Below, piece by piece: positions 51,421 through 62,986 of a stretch of 64,000 nucleotides of DNA; the stretch's first letter is position 1; every line of letters begins with the position of its first letter. The position numbers and the translations under genes are program-made. The stretch is from Apostichopus japonicus. Its lineage: Eukaryota; Echinodermata; Holothuroidea; Aspidochirotida; Stichopodidae. Under the pieces are notes generated by a model. That model was not told where the DNA came from, ran no database searches, and worked only from the letters and a program-made list of their open reading frames with translations. The stretch lies in NCBI RefSeq assembly GCF_037975245.1, contig NC_092570.1, positions 9,695,501 through 9,759,500 of the forward strand, read 5' to 3'.

Positions 51421-51664
51421 ATTTAAGTTTTCAGTGTACGATCGAACAAGGGCGGGGGGAAATGTTCTTGGTTGCTCTTTTATGTTGCACCATCCGTTAC
51501 AGGGAGGAGTGTCCACAACCAACGAATTGAACGATGTTGGAGGGATTTGTTTACAGTATGCTATATTAAACAATTACTAACATCACTGTTTTTTACTAAA
51601 CTAAATAAATACACATATACATTTGGTGGGTTGAAATGGTATACATGAGAAGCTAACCAAGATA

Positions 51665-51962
51665 ATAATAATATTAGGCATTTAGCTACGCTATTCATGG
51701 TGAACTATATCACAGCGCTTACAAGTTATATTACCCCTGCTCAATGATAACCTGTCCCAGAGACAATCCCGCCAGGCGGCAGCAGTTATATACTGCGTCC
51801 AATGACAAGTTACCTCACAGGTACCCATTTAACCCCTGGGTGGAGAGAGGCAAGTGAGATAAAGCATCTTGCCCAAGGACACAACGTAATGAACTAGGCA
51901 GGAATCGAACCAGCAATCCTTGGATCACGAGTCCGACGCCTTAGCCAATTGGCCACCAAGCT
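51665..51962 (-). mobile_element. tRNA-derived SINE with target duplication
   Basis: Flanked by CAAGATA at 51658-51664 and 51963-51969. On the minus strand it has a tRNA-like head (GTGGCCAATTGGCTAAGGCG, B box GGTTCGATTCC), a conserved centre (TTGGGCAAGATGCTTTATCT, CTCCACCCAGGGG) and a tail ending with ATT repeats. It lies in intron 4 of the integrase-core pseudogene. Confidence 0.85.
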
Positions 51963-52654
51963 CAAGATACAGTGCAATCAAGCCAACATTGAATATTAAG
52001 TTAATAATGTAAACCAATATGTGTAAAAATAATACAAAACAATTTTCTTTACCAATTTCTGTAGATCATACGTGAGCGAACAAACTGTGAGCTACCGTTA
52101 AAATGTATCAAACCTCATTACCCGAATGATATGCTGAAGCTGCACATGTATCCGTGTGTGGGCCTTCGCTATATGTTAAAAATATCAGCCGACAGGAAAA
52201 CTTTGGAGCAAAATATTTTTAAAATTCAGGTTTTGGCACAATGAAACTACAGCTCTCCTAATATATATCTTTGTCATGTGCCACTGACCGCCAGGTTCTA
52301 GCCCAGTGATGTTCAATACCTTCCAAATGACATTTATTAATTAATTTATCTCCTACAGGGATGCGTCAGTACATTTTATAACTTATTCTGCAAAATGGAA
52401 GACGCAGAGGTTCTTTCGTGTGACGAAGAGGTGGATCTGGCAGCGCTTCATTTCGTATTTTTGCCAATAATAAGGGACCATCTGGAAACTTTCCGACAAA
52501 GTTTCATACAACACAAGATCCGCACGGAAGGAAACAGAGTACCATTGCAACTCTGGCCACCAGCAGTTGATGACGGATTTCATATAGACTTTATTGAAGA
52601 GGTGAATATGGCTTCAAACACACGCACACATATATTTATATATATATTAGGTGC

Positions 52655-52790
52655 GTATCCAGGATTTTCTAACCCGGGGCGCGAATTACTATCTAAGCGG
52701 AGCGCCACCATTGGTTGGCGCGCAACGTACAAGAATATTTCTGGTTTTGATACCCCCTAGATCACCGGAAATGCCCTTTGTTCTTAAAGC
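52655..52790 (+). mobile_element. Fragment sharing the hAT-MITE core
   Basis: ATCTAAGCGGAGCGCCACCA followed by GGTTGGCGCG and CACCGGAAATG matches the core of copy D. No second terminus or target duplication was found, so the boundaries are uncertain. Confidence 0.55.
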
Positions 52791-53124
52791 ATTTCATTTC
52801 GTACAAAATATAATTCAGAGGAACTTCTGATATTAATAAACAGTCAGCTACTATATACCCTGTGTCATTGCGTTTTATTAGTGAATACACGGACTTGTGA
52901 TTAACTATCCCCCTCTGTGATAGTATTATCCAATGTTATCGACTGTCCTGTTACTTACTGTATCCCCTGTATGGATATATAGATAAATGAATAAACAGAT
53001 AAACAAATAGATCATAAAACAATAAAACAATAACGAATAACTGAATGAAAGAAGGCATTAATAAATGAATGAATAAGTCATTGAATAATTATATGGCATT
53101 GGGGATATGAGACTTGTGATATTT

Positions 53125-53345
53125 ATACCCAGAATACAAAATGCACTGAGGTTTCGATGACTTCAGAGCACTATAGACTTCTGCTTGAAGTTAACGATAA
53201 AAAGCTGTGACAATATAATTGGTCCGAAACACTATGTGATGCACAATTACACTATATCATATATATGGCATGATTAACACAGGTCAGTCTACTACATGTA
53301 CCTGACATTACATACCTCCACGAAAAACAAGCAAGGCGTCAACAC
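53125..53345 (-). repeat. Interspersed repeat R1, copy 4
   Basis: GAGGTTTCGATGACTTCAGA and GCATGATTAACACAGGTCAG in the order of the minus-strand copy 2. Confidence 0.7.
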
Positions 53346-54300
53346 GCACACATACATACATGCACACACTATATATAAATACGTTTCAGCTATATACTGA
53401 CGGGCGGTGCCGCATGGGGTTTGGTATTTGCCGTTACACAGGGTTATACACAGAGTTTTATAAACTGGCAAATTAACACACAGGGGTAGAAAATCTCACA
53501 ATGCTATCTTTTGCCAATTCTTTTCTATCTGGTGCCGAAACTTCAATGCCTCTTGGGTACTTTTATATGAGTTTTCAAATAACTGATGACATCCTTATAA
53601 TGTAACAACATGGGTGGTGAGTTCATTTGATACTATAACCGGTATATTGCTAAGACCTCGGTGGCAATGTTAAAAGTTTTAAAAGGCGAACAAACAAATG
53701 CTTGGAACGGTGTAAACAGATAGTACAACTTACCGTTGCTCGATCAAGAAGGCATAGAAACTTAAACAACAGTGAAACTGCTTTCTTTTTCCGATGACCT
53801 CCGTAATGGGAAAACTTATCTCTTGTTTGTTGAGTAACTGCGCAAACATGAATGTTATTTTGTATGAATAATATGCATAAATGTATAGAAATTTGGGAAG
53901 TCGTTGAGAAAACAACAAATGAAGTTGGTAAAATGTAGGCCTACCCTTAACAAACACCACCGTGGCCATGTGATTTGGGGTTTGGTATAACTTTAAACAT
54001 GAGCCCAAGCTATTATGTTATTTCGTTCGTTTTGAGATGTTACTGAAACTTTTCAAACATAGATGAAGGTTCACAGGAAATTTGTATTCGTTTTTGTAAT
54101 TTTATACTAGATAATTGTTTTTTTTTCTTGCCGGATAAAATGTCGTAATTTCAGATTCAGCTATTTTGTCGAGCAGATGGAACGTTCTCAATCCAGCTCG
54201 TGGACAATAAATGTACACATTGTCAACTCCTTTTCTGCAGCCTTGCGTGCGTTTGAATAGAACTATAAATTTAACTATGTAAAAGTAAGCGTTAAAGCGT
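53346..54300. other. Non-coding, no gene seen
   Basis: AT-rich, nothing recognised. Confidence 0.55.
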
Positions 54301-54350
<50 letters not shown>

Positions 54351-54353
<3 letters not shown>

Positions 54354-56118
54354 GGTTCTGCCCAGGGTGGATTGAGTGCCGGCAGGACTATCTAACCGGA
54401 GCGCCACCATCGGTTGGCGTGGAGCGTACAAGAAAATTTTGGGTTTTGGAAACCCCCCAGATGACCGGAAACGGCCCTTCCCGAGTATTCTGAGCCACAT
54501 GTAGACAGCTTTGAAATTAGATCTCATGTCTGGAATTTTTTATAATTAATGAAAAAAGTTAGGACAAATATCTGGAGCACCAGAGTACAGACCAGCCGGT
54601 GGTGCCTATTAAATAAATCATTCAGGCTGAGATGATAATTTTAGATGGACAGTGAGTGAGAGTCCACTCCCAAATAAATATTGTTTCCATGTTCTTGTAG
54701 AAAACGTAAACTCCGCAAAATACAATTAGTTGTGATTTTGTAGTTACGTGAGATCCGTTATAACCGCCGAGGTGGTTAGGCTATTTGCTATACACTGAAC
54801 TAAGGTAGGATATTATTTTTTCGGTATTTTTGGAAATGCTAGAAAATACTTTCTTTTCCCCCCGCTTCACACCAGATGTGGTCTTACGGTATATTCATAA
54901 ATGGATGCACTAGAGCCGTGTTTACATGACATTAGTTGCATTTAGTACGATATGCAAGTTTGGCGTGAATTTTTCGAAAGTGCTTTGCTCGATCTTTCGT
55001 AAAATTTGAAAGGTGTAGCCTACCACCTTTCCGTACACAATTGGTACACAATTGATTTTCAGTTTTTTTTTCTCTATACGGTCAAGTGAATAAGTTGTAC
55101 ATTGAGTATAAACTCATCGCGAATGCAAAAAACGATGCGGGGATTTCCAGCAGACAAATGTTTTCTTTGCGGGATTACTGAGTCAGTTGAAGGGAAATCC
55201 CGCACCTTAGTGGGAACACTGAACTGAAGTCAAATTCATACGAAAGAAAACGTTTACTAACCAACATACAATACAAATATAAAAGAACGTGGAATGGCAA
55301 TATTGTTCAAAACATTTCCCGCGAGGCTGATTTATTACAGCAACCTTCCCGCGCTGGGCCGTGGGTGTCCGTGTGACACGTATACCCTGAAGCTTGCGAA
55401 ATAGCCATTGTAAGTGGGTTGGGGACACATCATTACTCGTTGGTATTGTGACTAAAATTGCGAGCACGCTCTCTGAACATTTTCCTTTTGTTTCTGAAAC
55501 TTTTCTTGTGAAATTTTACCTTTTTTTTATAGATGTACTTATTTGTCCTTTTTTTTTTTAGTGTTTCGTCCCGTTTTTTTTCTATTTTTTTTTTGTCCGA
55601 TTTTTTTTTGCGCCAGCCGGGCTGGATTTCCCGCGAGCATCGCGGATTTCCCGCGACCTGGTTCGGACTGTTCGCAAGGTTTTCCAGCCCTTGTCACTCG
55701 TGCCTAATGCAATATGATGTAAATTCACCCGCTACGAAGGTTAACGGCCGTATGTGTACTAGCTAGCTGGATAGTGCCTGTGTCTCGCGCGATAAAAATA
55801 GATATAAATGAAACTATCAAAAGTACGATCGGGAGTTGGAAACGGAAAACAGTCATTGGTCTGGAATGCGGAACTCTGGTATTTTTTACTAAGTATGACA
55901 CTGTGATGTGTTGGATATTTTGAACAGTTATGAACTGGATTTCCCCTAGTCTCAAACAGACTGTTTCTGTACGTTCGACCCTCCGGCTATGGAGCTGTTT
56001 TTTGGAGTTCCTATCGAAAATAAGTGCCGGTCGGAAAAGTCACTCAGGCAGATTGTGGCGGTCGGTAATTCAGCGTGCTGGTCGGGCCCGACCGGCGCCG
56101 ACCGGCAGCGGCAGAACC

Positions 56119-56121
<3 letters not shown>
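54351..56121. mobile_element. Possible 1.77-kb element inserted in a (TA)n tract
   Basis: CAGGGTTCTGCC at the left and GGCAGAACCCTG at the right form a perfect 12-bp inverted pair. TA tracts lie immediately outside both ends (54301-54350 and 56122-56204), so a target duplication cannot be distinguished. The left end contains the GC-rich core CCGGAGCGCCACCA shared with the hAT MITEs. No transposase was found. Two separate end fragments remain possible. Confidence 0.5.

Positions 56122-56204
<83 letters not shown>
56122..56204. repeat. (AT)n microsatellite
   Basis: About 41 AT units adjoining the right end of the 54351-56121 element. Confidence 0.95.
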
Positions 56205-56208
<4 letters not shown>

Positions 56209-57598
56209 GTTTATAAATGCATCTGGCAATAGTAGAGTGAGTGATGTCATCCATGCAATTTTATTGCAAATGTCTTTGTTTTTCTTTATTGTGTAACTTT
56301 CGTCTATCCAAAGAAAGATTTAATAAAATTCGTTGTTATACTATTTTACGTAGCTGCTGTATACATTTATGTTGTTATTGCACATAAGTATAACATCATT
56401 ACATCAAATCACGTCGTCGTCATTTGAATTTATATATGGTCATCACATGTAACAAACGTTGTTTGAATTTTCCCTTTTTGCGTTCCATAGAAAACAGCAA
56501 AGCGAGCTTAATGTAATGTCCAATCTTATTGAAATTTTTATTTTCTTATATTCCTTTTAATTGCTTACTTGACTCATTATAGTTTCTGGAACTTGAAGAT
56601 CTACTAGTCGGCGTTTGGGATAACTGCCAACTAGTTTAGCTCACTGACAGATCTTCTTGGAAAACACAACCGGAAGTGAATGTTGTACCTCTGCATTGCT
56701 CCTTTACACTATCAACATTTGTTATTTTCCTCCATTCAAGGTTTGACTAATATTATCGTGTCATGGTGCAGCAAATGTCTCTAGAGTTCAAACTGGTCAT
56801 CCTTTCCGCTTCGGGAGTCAGTAACAATTACCATTTCACCACATATTCCTCCTTTCATAAACTTGACTTTATAAAGTATGGGAGGAGGCCGCATCGGCTC
56901 TGGCAGAGCTAGTTTAGTAACCCCGGAGGCCAGAGAGCTTCCAATGGTTCACATCTCGGGAACAACCAGGCCACCGGGGACGGCTCAATTAGGTTTAGGT
57001 TACATCACGGGAGGTTAGCCTTGCCGGGTTTGGAGCAATGCCTTCTGCTACGATTTCGATTTTTGTGGAGAGGGGCCGGACGGGCGGCGGCTTCGTACGT
57101 TGGCTACTGTCACTCTGAGGAGTGGTGTAAGGACAATACAATTCCGTATTTGTGTACAAAACATTAATCGGAGGCATGTGCCCGCAGATGTGGGCCTATT
57201 GACCATTCCGTTCATAACTATAGGCTACAAGTTAGGTTATAAGCTCAGTGCGGTAGGCTACGTATATTACGTCGTCACTGTACTAAAATCACCATAGTAT
57301 TGTCAGCAATGAAAAGCCAGACTATCTGTTGATGACTTTCAGTCAATATTGGTCCTGTCAGTGACACATGTATTAGGTCCAATGCAACTTACTGTTGCGT
57401 CCCAGCGGGTACGGATAGTGACCGCGTAACTGGAAATGTCGGACGAATAATCGAGCGCATTAACAATCGATTTACATCTTCGGAAACTGATAAAGTCCAT
57501 ATGAAAATACACGAAGAACATAACAATAAGCCATTTACATTAACTGAGTGCGACTCAACGAGACTATATCTGTACCAGGACCGACCCTCACTGTCTAA
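56205..57598. other. Non-coding, no recognised gene
   Basis: Includes a GC-richer segment at about 56880-57110. No gene recognised on either strand. Confidence 0.5.
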
Positions 57599-57693
57599 GG
57601 GATTCTGGCAAATAAATGTTACAACATGTTGTAACATTTATTATGTTGTAATAAATGTTAAAACATGCTGTAACATTTATTCACCAGAATCCC
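57599..57693. repeat. 95-bp hairpin
   Basis: Arms of 30 bp (57599-57628 and 57664-57693) pair with a few mismatches: GGGATTCTGG at the left and CCAGAATCCC at the right. AATAAATGTTACAACATG is repeated inside, so the loop is itself self-complementary. Confidence 0.85.
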
Positions 57694-58510
57694 GCAGACA
57701 TCTATTATAAGATTGACTCCCAAATTCGCCTAGAAGAATCTAAGAGGACTGTTGCAAACTAATTACCGCCCAAAGGCACAGTTTCAATTACGCCATATAC
57801 TGTTTAAGAAAAGTCACCCAGGAAAGAACCTGGACACGAAAACCAAACTAACGAACGACTGATCCGCTCTCAACACCAGTCCCCTTGTATCGAGACTGTA
57901 ACTGTGTGATCATCGTCGGGTGTGTATAACCATTCCCCTCGAAAGGGAACAGATACTACGCACTCCCAGTCATGGAGCAGAATAAGCAATCAATGAAATC
58001 AACGTTTAACTTGTTGTGGATCACTGGAGTATGTCTAAACAAGGGTCATAGTGCAGTATAAGGGTCATAATGTCAGTATAAGTGTCATATTGTGTTTGCT
58101 GGGGAGGGTGGAATGCAGGATTTCGTCTACCAGTTTATAATCCATTTGTTGTTTTATTATTTTCGAGTTGCTCATGCATATAGGCTCTTACTACTAACCA
58201 GCTTTCGCACTCCCTCTAACGCATTCCATTACATTGTACACACATTGCTTAGCTTCTCTTTCTTCTCACCAGGCTATACCTCGCCTCCCATTAATATCCC
58301 TCCCACCTGTTTTTCTTCAACAATGCGTTGCAGGTTTTAACTATTTGTTAGTTAGTTCTGCCATCCTATTATGCCTGGAATCTGGGGGCGATGTAAAGTG
58401 GACAACTCGATGGTCAGAGTGGGACAAGCCTTAGTCAGAGTTAGACCCTACATACACACTGTGAACAGGTATACAGGAACGCTACATTGTATACATTTGT
58501 GGTTGAGTGA
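57694..58510. other. Non-coding, no gene seen
   Basis: Nothing recognised apart from a short internal repeat of AGGGTCATA phrases near 58040-58080. Confidence 0.5.
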
Positions 58511-58990
58511 GAGATTTCTGTTTGTGGGTTTTCAGTTGGGTTTTTGGTGGTTGTTTTACAGACTGGGATTGTTTTTGGTTCTGTTGACCTTTGGTCAGTG
58601 TCCGTTTTCTTTGCACGTAAAAAAGCAGGTATACAGGAATGTACAACTTATAAGTTGTACATTGTGTAAGTGTGGGGGTTAGGGGGTTAGGTGTTGGGGT
58701 TTGTGTGGTCGTTACATAATATGAGGTGGTGGGGTTTATTCTGTTTGTGGTTTGGAGTTTGGCTTTTTGGGGCTGGTTTGTAGTGATTTATTGTTTTGGT
58801 TCTGTTGGCCTTTGGGTCCGTGTCCTTTTTTCGTCACGTTAAACGCTACGTTATATACATATGTGGGTAAGTGGTAGATTTCTGTTTGCGGGTTTCAGTT
58901 GGGTTTTTGGTGGTTGTTATACAGACTGGGATTGTTTTTGGTTCTGTTGACCTTTGGTCCGTGTCCGTTTTCTTTGCACGTAAAAAGCAC
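58511..58990 (+). repeat. Direct repeats of a ~115-bp unit
   Basis: GATTTCTGTTTG, TCAGTTGGGTTTTTGGTGG, ACAGACTGGGATTG and CCGTTTTCTTTGCACGTAAA occur at 58511-58626 and 58872-58987 with about 95% identity. A partial copy lies near 58790. Confidence 0.85.
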
Positions 58991-59921
58991 ATTGTGTAAG
59001 TGTGATATAATTTCAACGAAAGAGTTTGCATTAAAGTGAAGTAAAGGAAATTCGAGCAAGTTGTAAATCTTTGGGTTTATTAGAGACGGGGTCTGTTGTC
59101 TTCTTTGTGATAGGTTGTTCTATGCGGTTATACGGTTTAGTGTGTCCTAAATTAAAAGGTAGCAGCAAAATGATTTGACCAGTGAGTGGTTAGAACTTCC
59201 TCCTGATCTAAAGATTATTTTCCTTTGCGAAGAACTCACATTGAGTTGGTTATTTGTATCTAATTAACTCGTAAAAGTGTAACGTAAAAATGTCTCAGTG
59301 GTAATTATTGTGATCTACGTACTAATATTAAAGAAAGAATGTTTGTGTGTGTGTGTGGGGAGGGGGGGGGGTGGTAAGAGAAGGAAGAATTGGCCAATGA
59401 AGACTAATGAGGATGTAGCGTACTAAAAGCGTCTGTCCTGCTCAGAGTCAGTTGGTGTACTTCATCGACCACACATAGTAAAGGTTATGTTTGAGACAAA
59501 CGGTGACGACTGTTTTAAATTGCGGCTATAACAAAATAATTCAATATAGTAAATGCTTTCCTAATATTCATTCCCAAATTGGGACAGACATACTAATCTA
59601 CATATTGACAAACAAAGTCCGATCATTGTACACTTATTTATCCTCTGCATGTGTCTACATTATCATGGTTTACGATATTCTTCGTGAAAAGAAAAAGTTT
59701 GAATGTGTGTTATTTCGTATATAGTTATATATATAGTCTGTTAGTAGAAGCCAAAACCAATTGCTGCAAAAGTGAAAAACAATTAACTCTTTTGAAACTG
59801 ATAAAACTGCAGGATATATGCTCACTCTGTTGTAGTGATAAATGAACATTAATATTTTCATGGTAAATTAATTTTTGAAAGGATTTAAAGGAACGCTATC
59901 TATACACAACAACATACACAA
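58991..59921. other. Non-coding, no gene seen
   Basis: Contains a TG/G-rich tract at about 59341-59372. Nothing else recognised. Confidence 0.5.
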
Positions 59922-60647
59922 CTACATTAAATCCTCACTGTTACTTTTAAGAAGGTACGAGAAGTGCTTTAAGTGATTAATAAAACAGACATCCTGGAAT
60001 ACTATTTTTTTTTTGAGTCTGTGCCCCCCCCCCCCTCTCCTCCTCGTAGGTGAGAGGGATTTGAATGTGAAATTTGGGCATTTTGCCGTACATGCCCACA
60101 CTAAACTTTTTAAAATTAGATCTCCTAGTAGAATTGTATTTTTGTTAGAACATTTTTTTATTATATCAGTTGATCAAGGGCGGCGGAACCGGGGGGCACG
60201 TGCCCCCCCACTTTTCCTCAGGTTAAAAATGTGCCCTTTTTCTACATAAAAATTGAGGTGTCTCAAGTTAGCAAGAGGCCAGGGAACCAGAATGAACACA
60301 CGCTATCTATACACAACAAAGGATTTGCAAAGGTAAGTATTTCAGACTGTCGGCATGGTCAATGCTGCACTATTATAAAGAAACAATCTGTTTGCATCAA
60401 TCTTAAATATTCCAAACTTATTATTGCCTAAATGGTCGCAGTTAGGGGGAGGGTCTACATTAAATCCTCACTGTTACTTTTAAGAAGGTACGAGAAGTGC
60501 TTTAAGTGATTAATAAAACAGACATCCTGGAATACTATTTTTTTTTGAGTCTGTGCCCCCCCCCCTCTCCTCCTCGTAGGTGAGAGGGATTTGAATGTGA
60601 AATTTGGGCATTTTGCCATACATGCCCACACTAAACTTTTTAAAATT
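59922..60647 (+). repeat. 196-bp direct duplication, 530 bp apart
   Basis: 59922-60117 and 60452-60647 are nearly identical (CTACATTAAATCCTCACTGT to ACTAAACTTTTTAAAATT), differing mostly in the lengths of T and C runs. The word ACGCTATCTATACACAACAA also occurs twice (59893 and 60301), so the copied unit may be longer and disturbed. Confidence 0.9.
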
Positions 60648-61075
60648 GGTATTTGGACATTATTATATGAGTCCCCGTCATTTCCCGTATGTTGTATGTA
60701 TGAACTTGAAATTTTAGGTCATGATTGAAGATGATAACCTTAAGTATATCATCACTGAAATTGCACGAATGTAGCTTACACGCAAACATGACGTAATAAC
60801 ACATATGATAAGTTTTGCCTAAATTTGAAAGACAAGTTGGGTAGAAGAGGCGGATTAACTTACAAAAATTATCTAAAAGTAGAGATGCTAATACATTACC
60901 ATGACCATTTGTGAATAGAGAAATTCATACGCGTTCCAACGATATCCCATTTGATTGATTTACACTTGAATAAAAGGTAGAAAATACTCGTCAAAAAAGG
61001 CGAAATTTTGCGATGTTTACTCTGTAATTTTGTACAGGGACTCCTTGTGGTTAGGGTTAGGCCGTAAGTAGTTAA

Positions 61076-61385
61076 AAGAATAGTCCAGGTCAAACTTTCT
61101 CTTATATATGTTAAAGAGGAACATAGAGTCTAAGCATTCTGGTGAAATTTGCATTCAAATCCTATGTACCGTTTTTGAGATATTGACAGTTGAAATTATC
61201 TGATACTCTTCCAAAGTGAACTTGAAGCAAAAAGGTGCCAGTCATAGTTGCACACTGACAAATAATTTTTATTTATTTTTTTTTTCAGTCTATTGATTTG
61301 ACCTTGGATTGGATAGGGTTACTAGTTTGTCAAAAAGAGGTGTGAAGTTTACAAAATATCAATTGAATACTTATGGTACATTAAA
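61076..61385 (+). mobile_element. Truncated TTAA foldback element, second copy
   Basis: Begins after TTAA at 61072-61075 with AAGAATAGTCCAGGTCAAA and follows the left arm and centre of the element at 8090-8630 (AAGAGGAACATA, TCTAAGCATTCT, ATTTGACCTTGGATTGGATA). The right arm is missing. Confidence 0.8.
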
Positions 61386-62799
61386 TCAAATAAAAGGAGT
61401 ATACCCCTGTTCGACCTCGCAAGAGGTCCTACGGGGGATAATATTTAAAGACCAACTATGGAGACAAATGGGGGGGGGGGGGGGGTCCATTAATTTGGGA
61501 GTTAACATACCCATAATCAACATGTGTAAAAAATAATCTTCGAAAACATACTATAACCCATCAAAAAAGACCACGAAAATGGATATTTTGGGTAGTCACG
61601 TGTCATGAACCTCTGGAATGTCTGAAAACAGAGATTGACCCAAAGAAGCCTCTGGTCACCGTGTGACGTCATTGTTTGTATACCGCGAAAATCAAACGCT
61701 GATATAGGCACTGTTTATACACAGATAGCGAGCAATTGTACTGTATTTGACTTCCAATTTCGAGCGTTTGAAAAGCTGTTAGCTTAAAGCAAGAACATAT
61801 AAAGGTAAACAAATGGTTTTAAGACAATTTTAGGAAGAAAAGTTAGTTAAATTGGTTATTTTATTAGCAAAATTTCCACTCAAATGGAAGCATCTTTTAC
61901 ATAGCGGAGCGTTAATAGGTCCGTACGGTACAATATACTGTAGAACATGCAAGCCGCTTGGCGATTCCGTAATACAATTTCGCAAGATACCGAAAACTGA
62001 ACAGAAGAATAGACCTAAAAGATGCCTCATGCGTTATATGTGACGGGAAAATGGCTTACGTTACTGTCAACGAATTACCAAAAAGACACTAAACGTAATC
62101 GAACAACTACGAGAAGACGCTGACCCGAATCGACCAGGGTAGCATATACATGACTAAGCTTCAGCTGAACATAGTACTTACTCGTTTTAATATCCAAAAG
62201 TACAAACACAGAAAAAGTATCCTTTCAATAAACAAAATTTAGCAGTGAATATCCAAATCCACGTTTCTCGTTCAATCCTGGGCGAAATACTATGGTGACT
62301 CTGTGTAATTCCATAGAGTTAGGTCTAGTTGAAACAGGCCTTGACCAGTAACATCCCACAATCACAAGACAGTCACTAACGAAATAAAACGTCCGATCGC
62401 AACATAGAACCGTTTTTATTCAACTCCTTGGACCACAGATGCCGGAATAAACACAACGGACAAGATAACACAATGTATCACGAACTCACGATACTGGAAT
62501 ACAACAAATGAAATAGATAAATGCGATGAAATCCTAACATGACTATTTACATATGATGTGATTTGTAACTCACTACATATACTAACAATGCTACACTAGG
62601 CACGGTATATACACGGTCATCTCTTACAGTAAATATTATACTGTCAATTGCGTGATATAATGTTACATGTAAGGACGTCCAGAGCTTGATTACGAGGAGA
62701 CTTGAAAGGGTCAATTTCACATTAGCTATGTCCGATACAGCTATCGACAGTATATAATTTTCGCAGAATGAGACATTTACAGCATACACAGAGGCAGGG
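61386..62799. other. Non-coding, no recognised gene
   Basis: A poly-G run at 61470-61485 and AT-rich sequence. Short frames at 61852-62043 (plus) and 62547-62807 (minus) are not assignable. Confidence 0.5.
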
Positions 62800-62986
62800 T
62801 CATGCACGTGGACTCATGGGCATGAGATACTCCGGGTGCTGAAAATCTTTCCGCGTGGATCTCACAAAATTGATCCAAAGTCTGCGGCGTTTTACGTCGG
62901 TTCTTTTTACTCGGAAATCTAAGAAAGCTGATGCTTTTGTTGGGTGACGTATAACTGCAACCTCCAACAACACAGAATTGTGGCAT
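62800..62986 (-). pseudogene. THAP zinc-finger domain fragment, frameshifted
   Basis: It begins MPQFCVVGGC, the typical THAP start (Met-Pro then a C-x4-C zinc pair), followed by KSISFLRFPSKKN. After one frame change near 62880 it continues as RRRLWINFVRSTRKDFQHPEY, as in THAP domains (SFxRFP...RRxxWxxxVRR). The second zinc pair (C-x2-H) is not seen before a stop. THAP domains bind DNA in P-element transposases and host THAP proteins; which one this was cannot be told. It could also be a first exon with a sequencing indel. Confidence 0.6.

Larger units (their letters stand above)
46954..51436. mobile_element. CACTG-ended DNA transposon, non-autonomous, 4.48 kb
   Basis: The ends are CACTGAAAA and TTTTCAGTG, extending imperfectly to about 17 bp, flanked by TA (or GTAC if the palindromic ends are counted differently). 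Removing it rejoins exon 4 of the integrase-core gene, which fixes the boundaries. Both subterminal regions are crowded with TTAGTCGG/CCGACTAA words in both orientations: about 9 in the left 270 bp and about 20 in the right 380 bp. CACTR ends plus dense subterminal repeats are the hallmark of EnSpm/CACTA-type elements. No transposase was found. The centre is a 1.24-kb palindrome. Confidence 0.82.
42747..52601 (+). pseudogene. Broken integrase-core gene, five exons, split by a transposon
   Basis: Exons fit in phase with GT-AG sites: about 42747-42919, 43567-43713, 46138-46237, 46810-46953 plus 51439-51555, and 52361-52601. Exon 1 looks like a helix-turn-helix (VSERKVKSLRKEYGLRRSD). Exon 2 has GRHPNYGEKMVHGNL and RIRESMKRVD. 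Exon 3 has HIDGNHK with the first acidic residue. Exon 4 has WRLVIHGGIDGYSRMPVF, then after the insertion RSNKGG and SVHNQRIERCWRDLFT with the Glu. Exon 5 has LAALHFVFLPIIRDH. This matches a family of multi-exon integrase (DDE) proteins known from fish and marine invertebrates. Lesions: in-frame TAA at 42841, frame changes near 46905, 51455-51510 and 52378, second catalytic Asp read as Asn (51445-51447), and a 4.48-kb insertion in exon 4. Exon 1 start is uncertain. Not functional as read. Confidence 0.8.
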
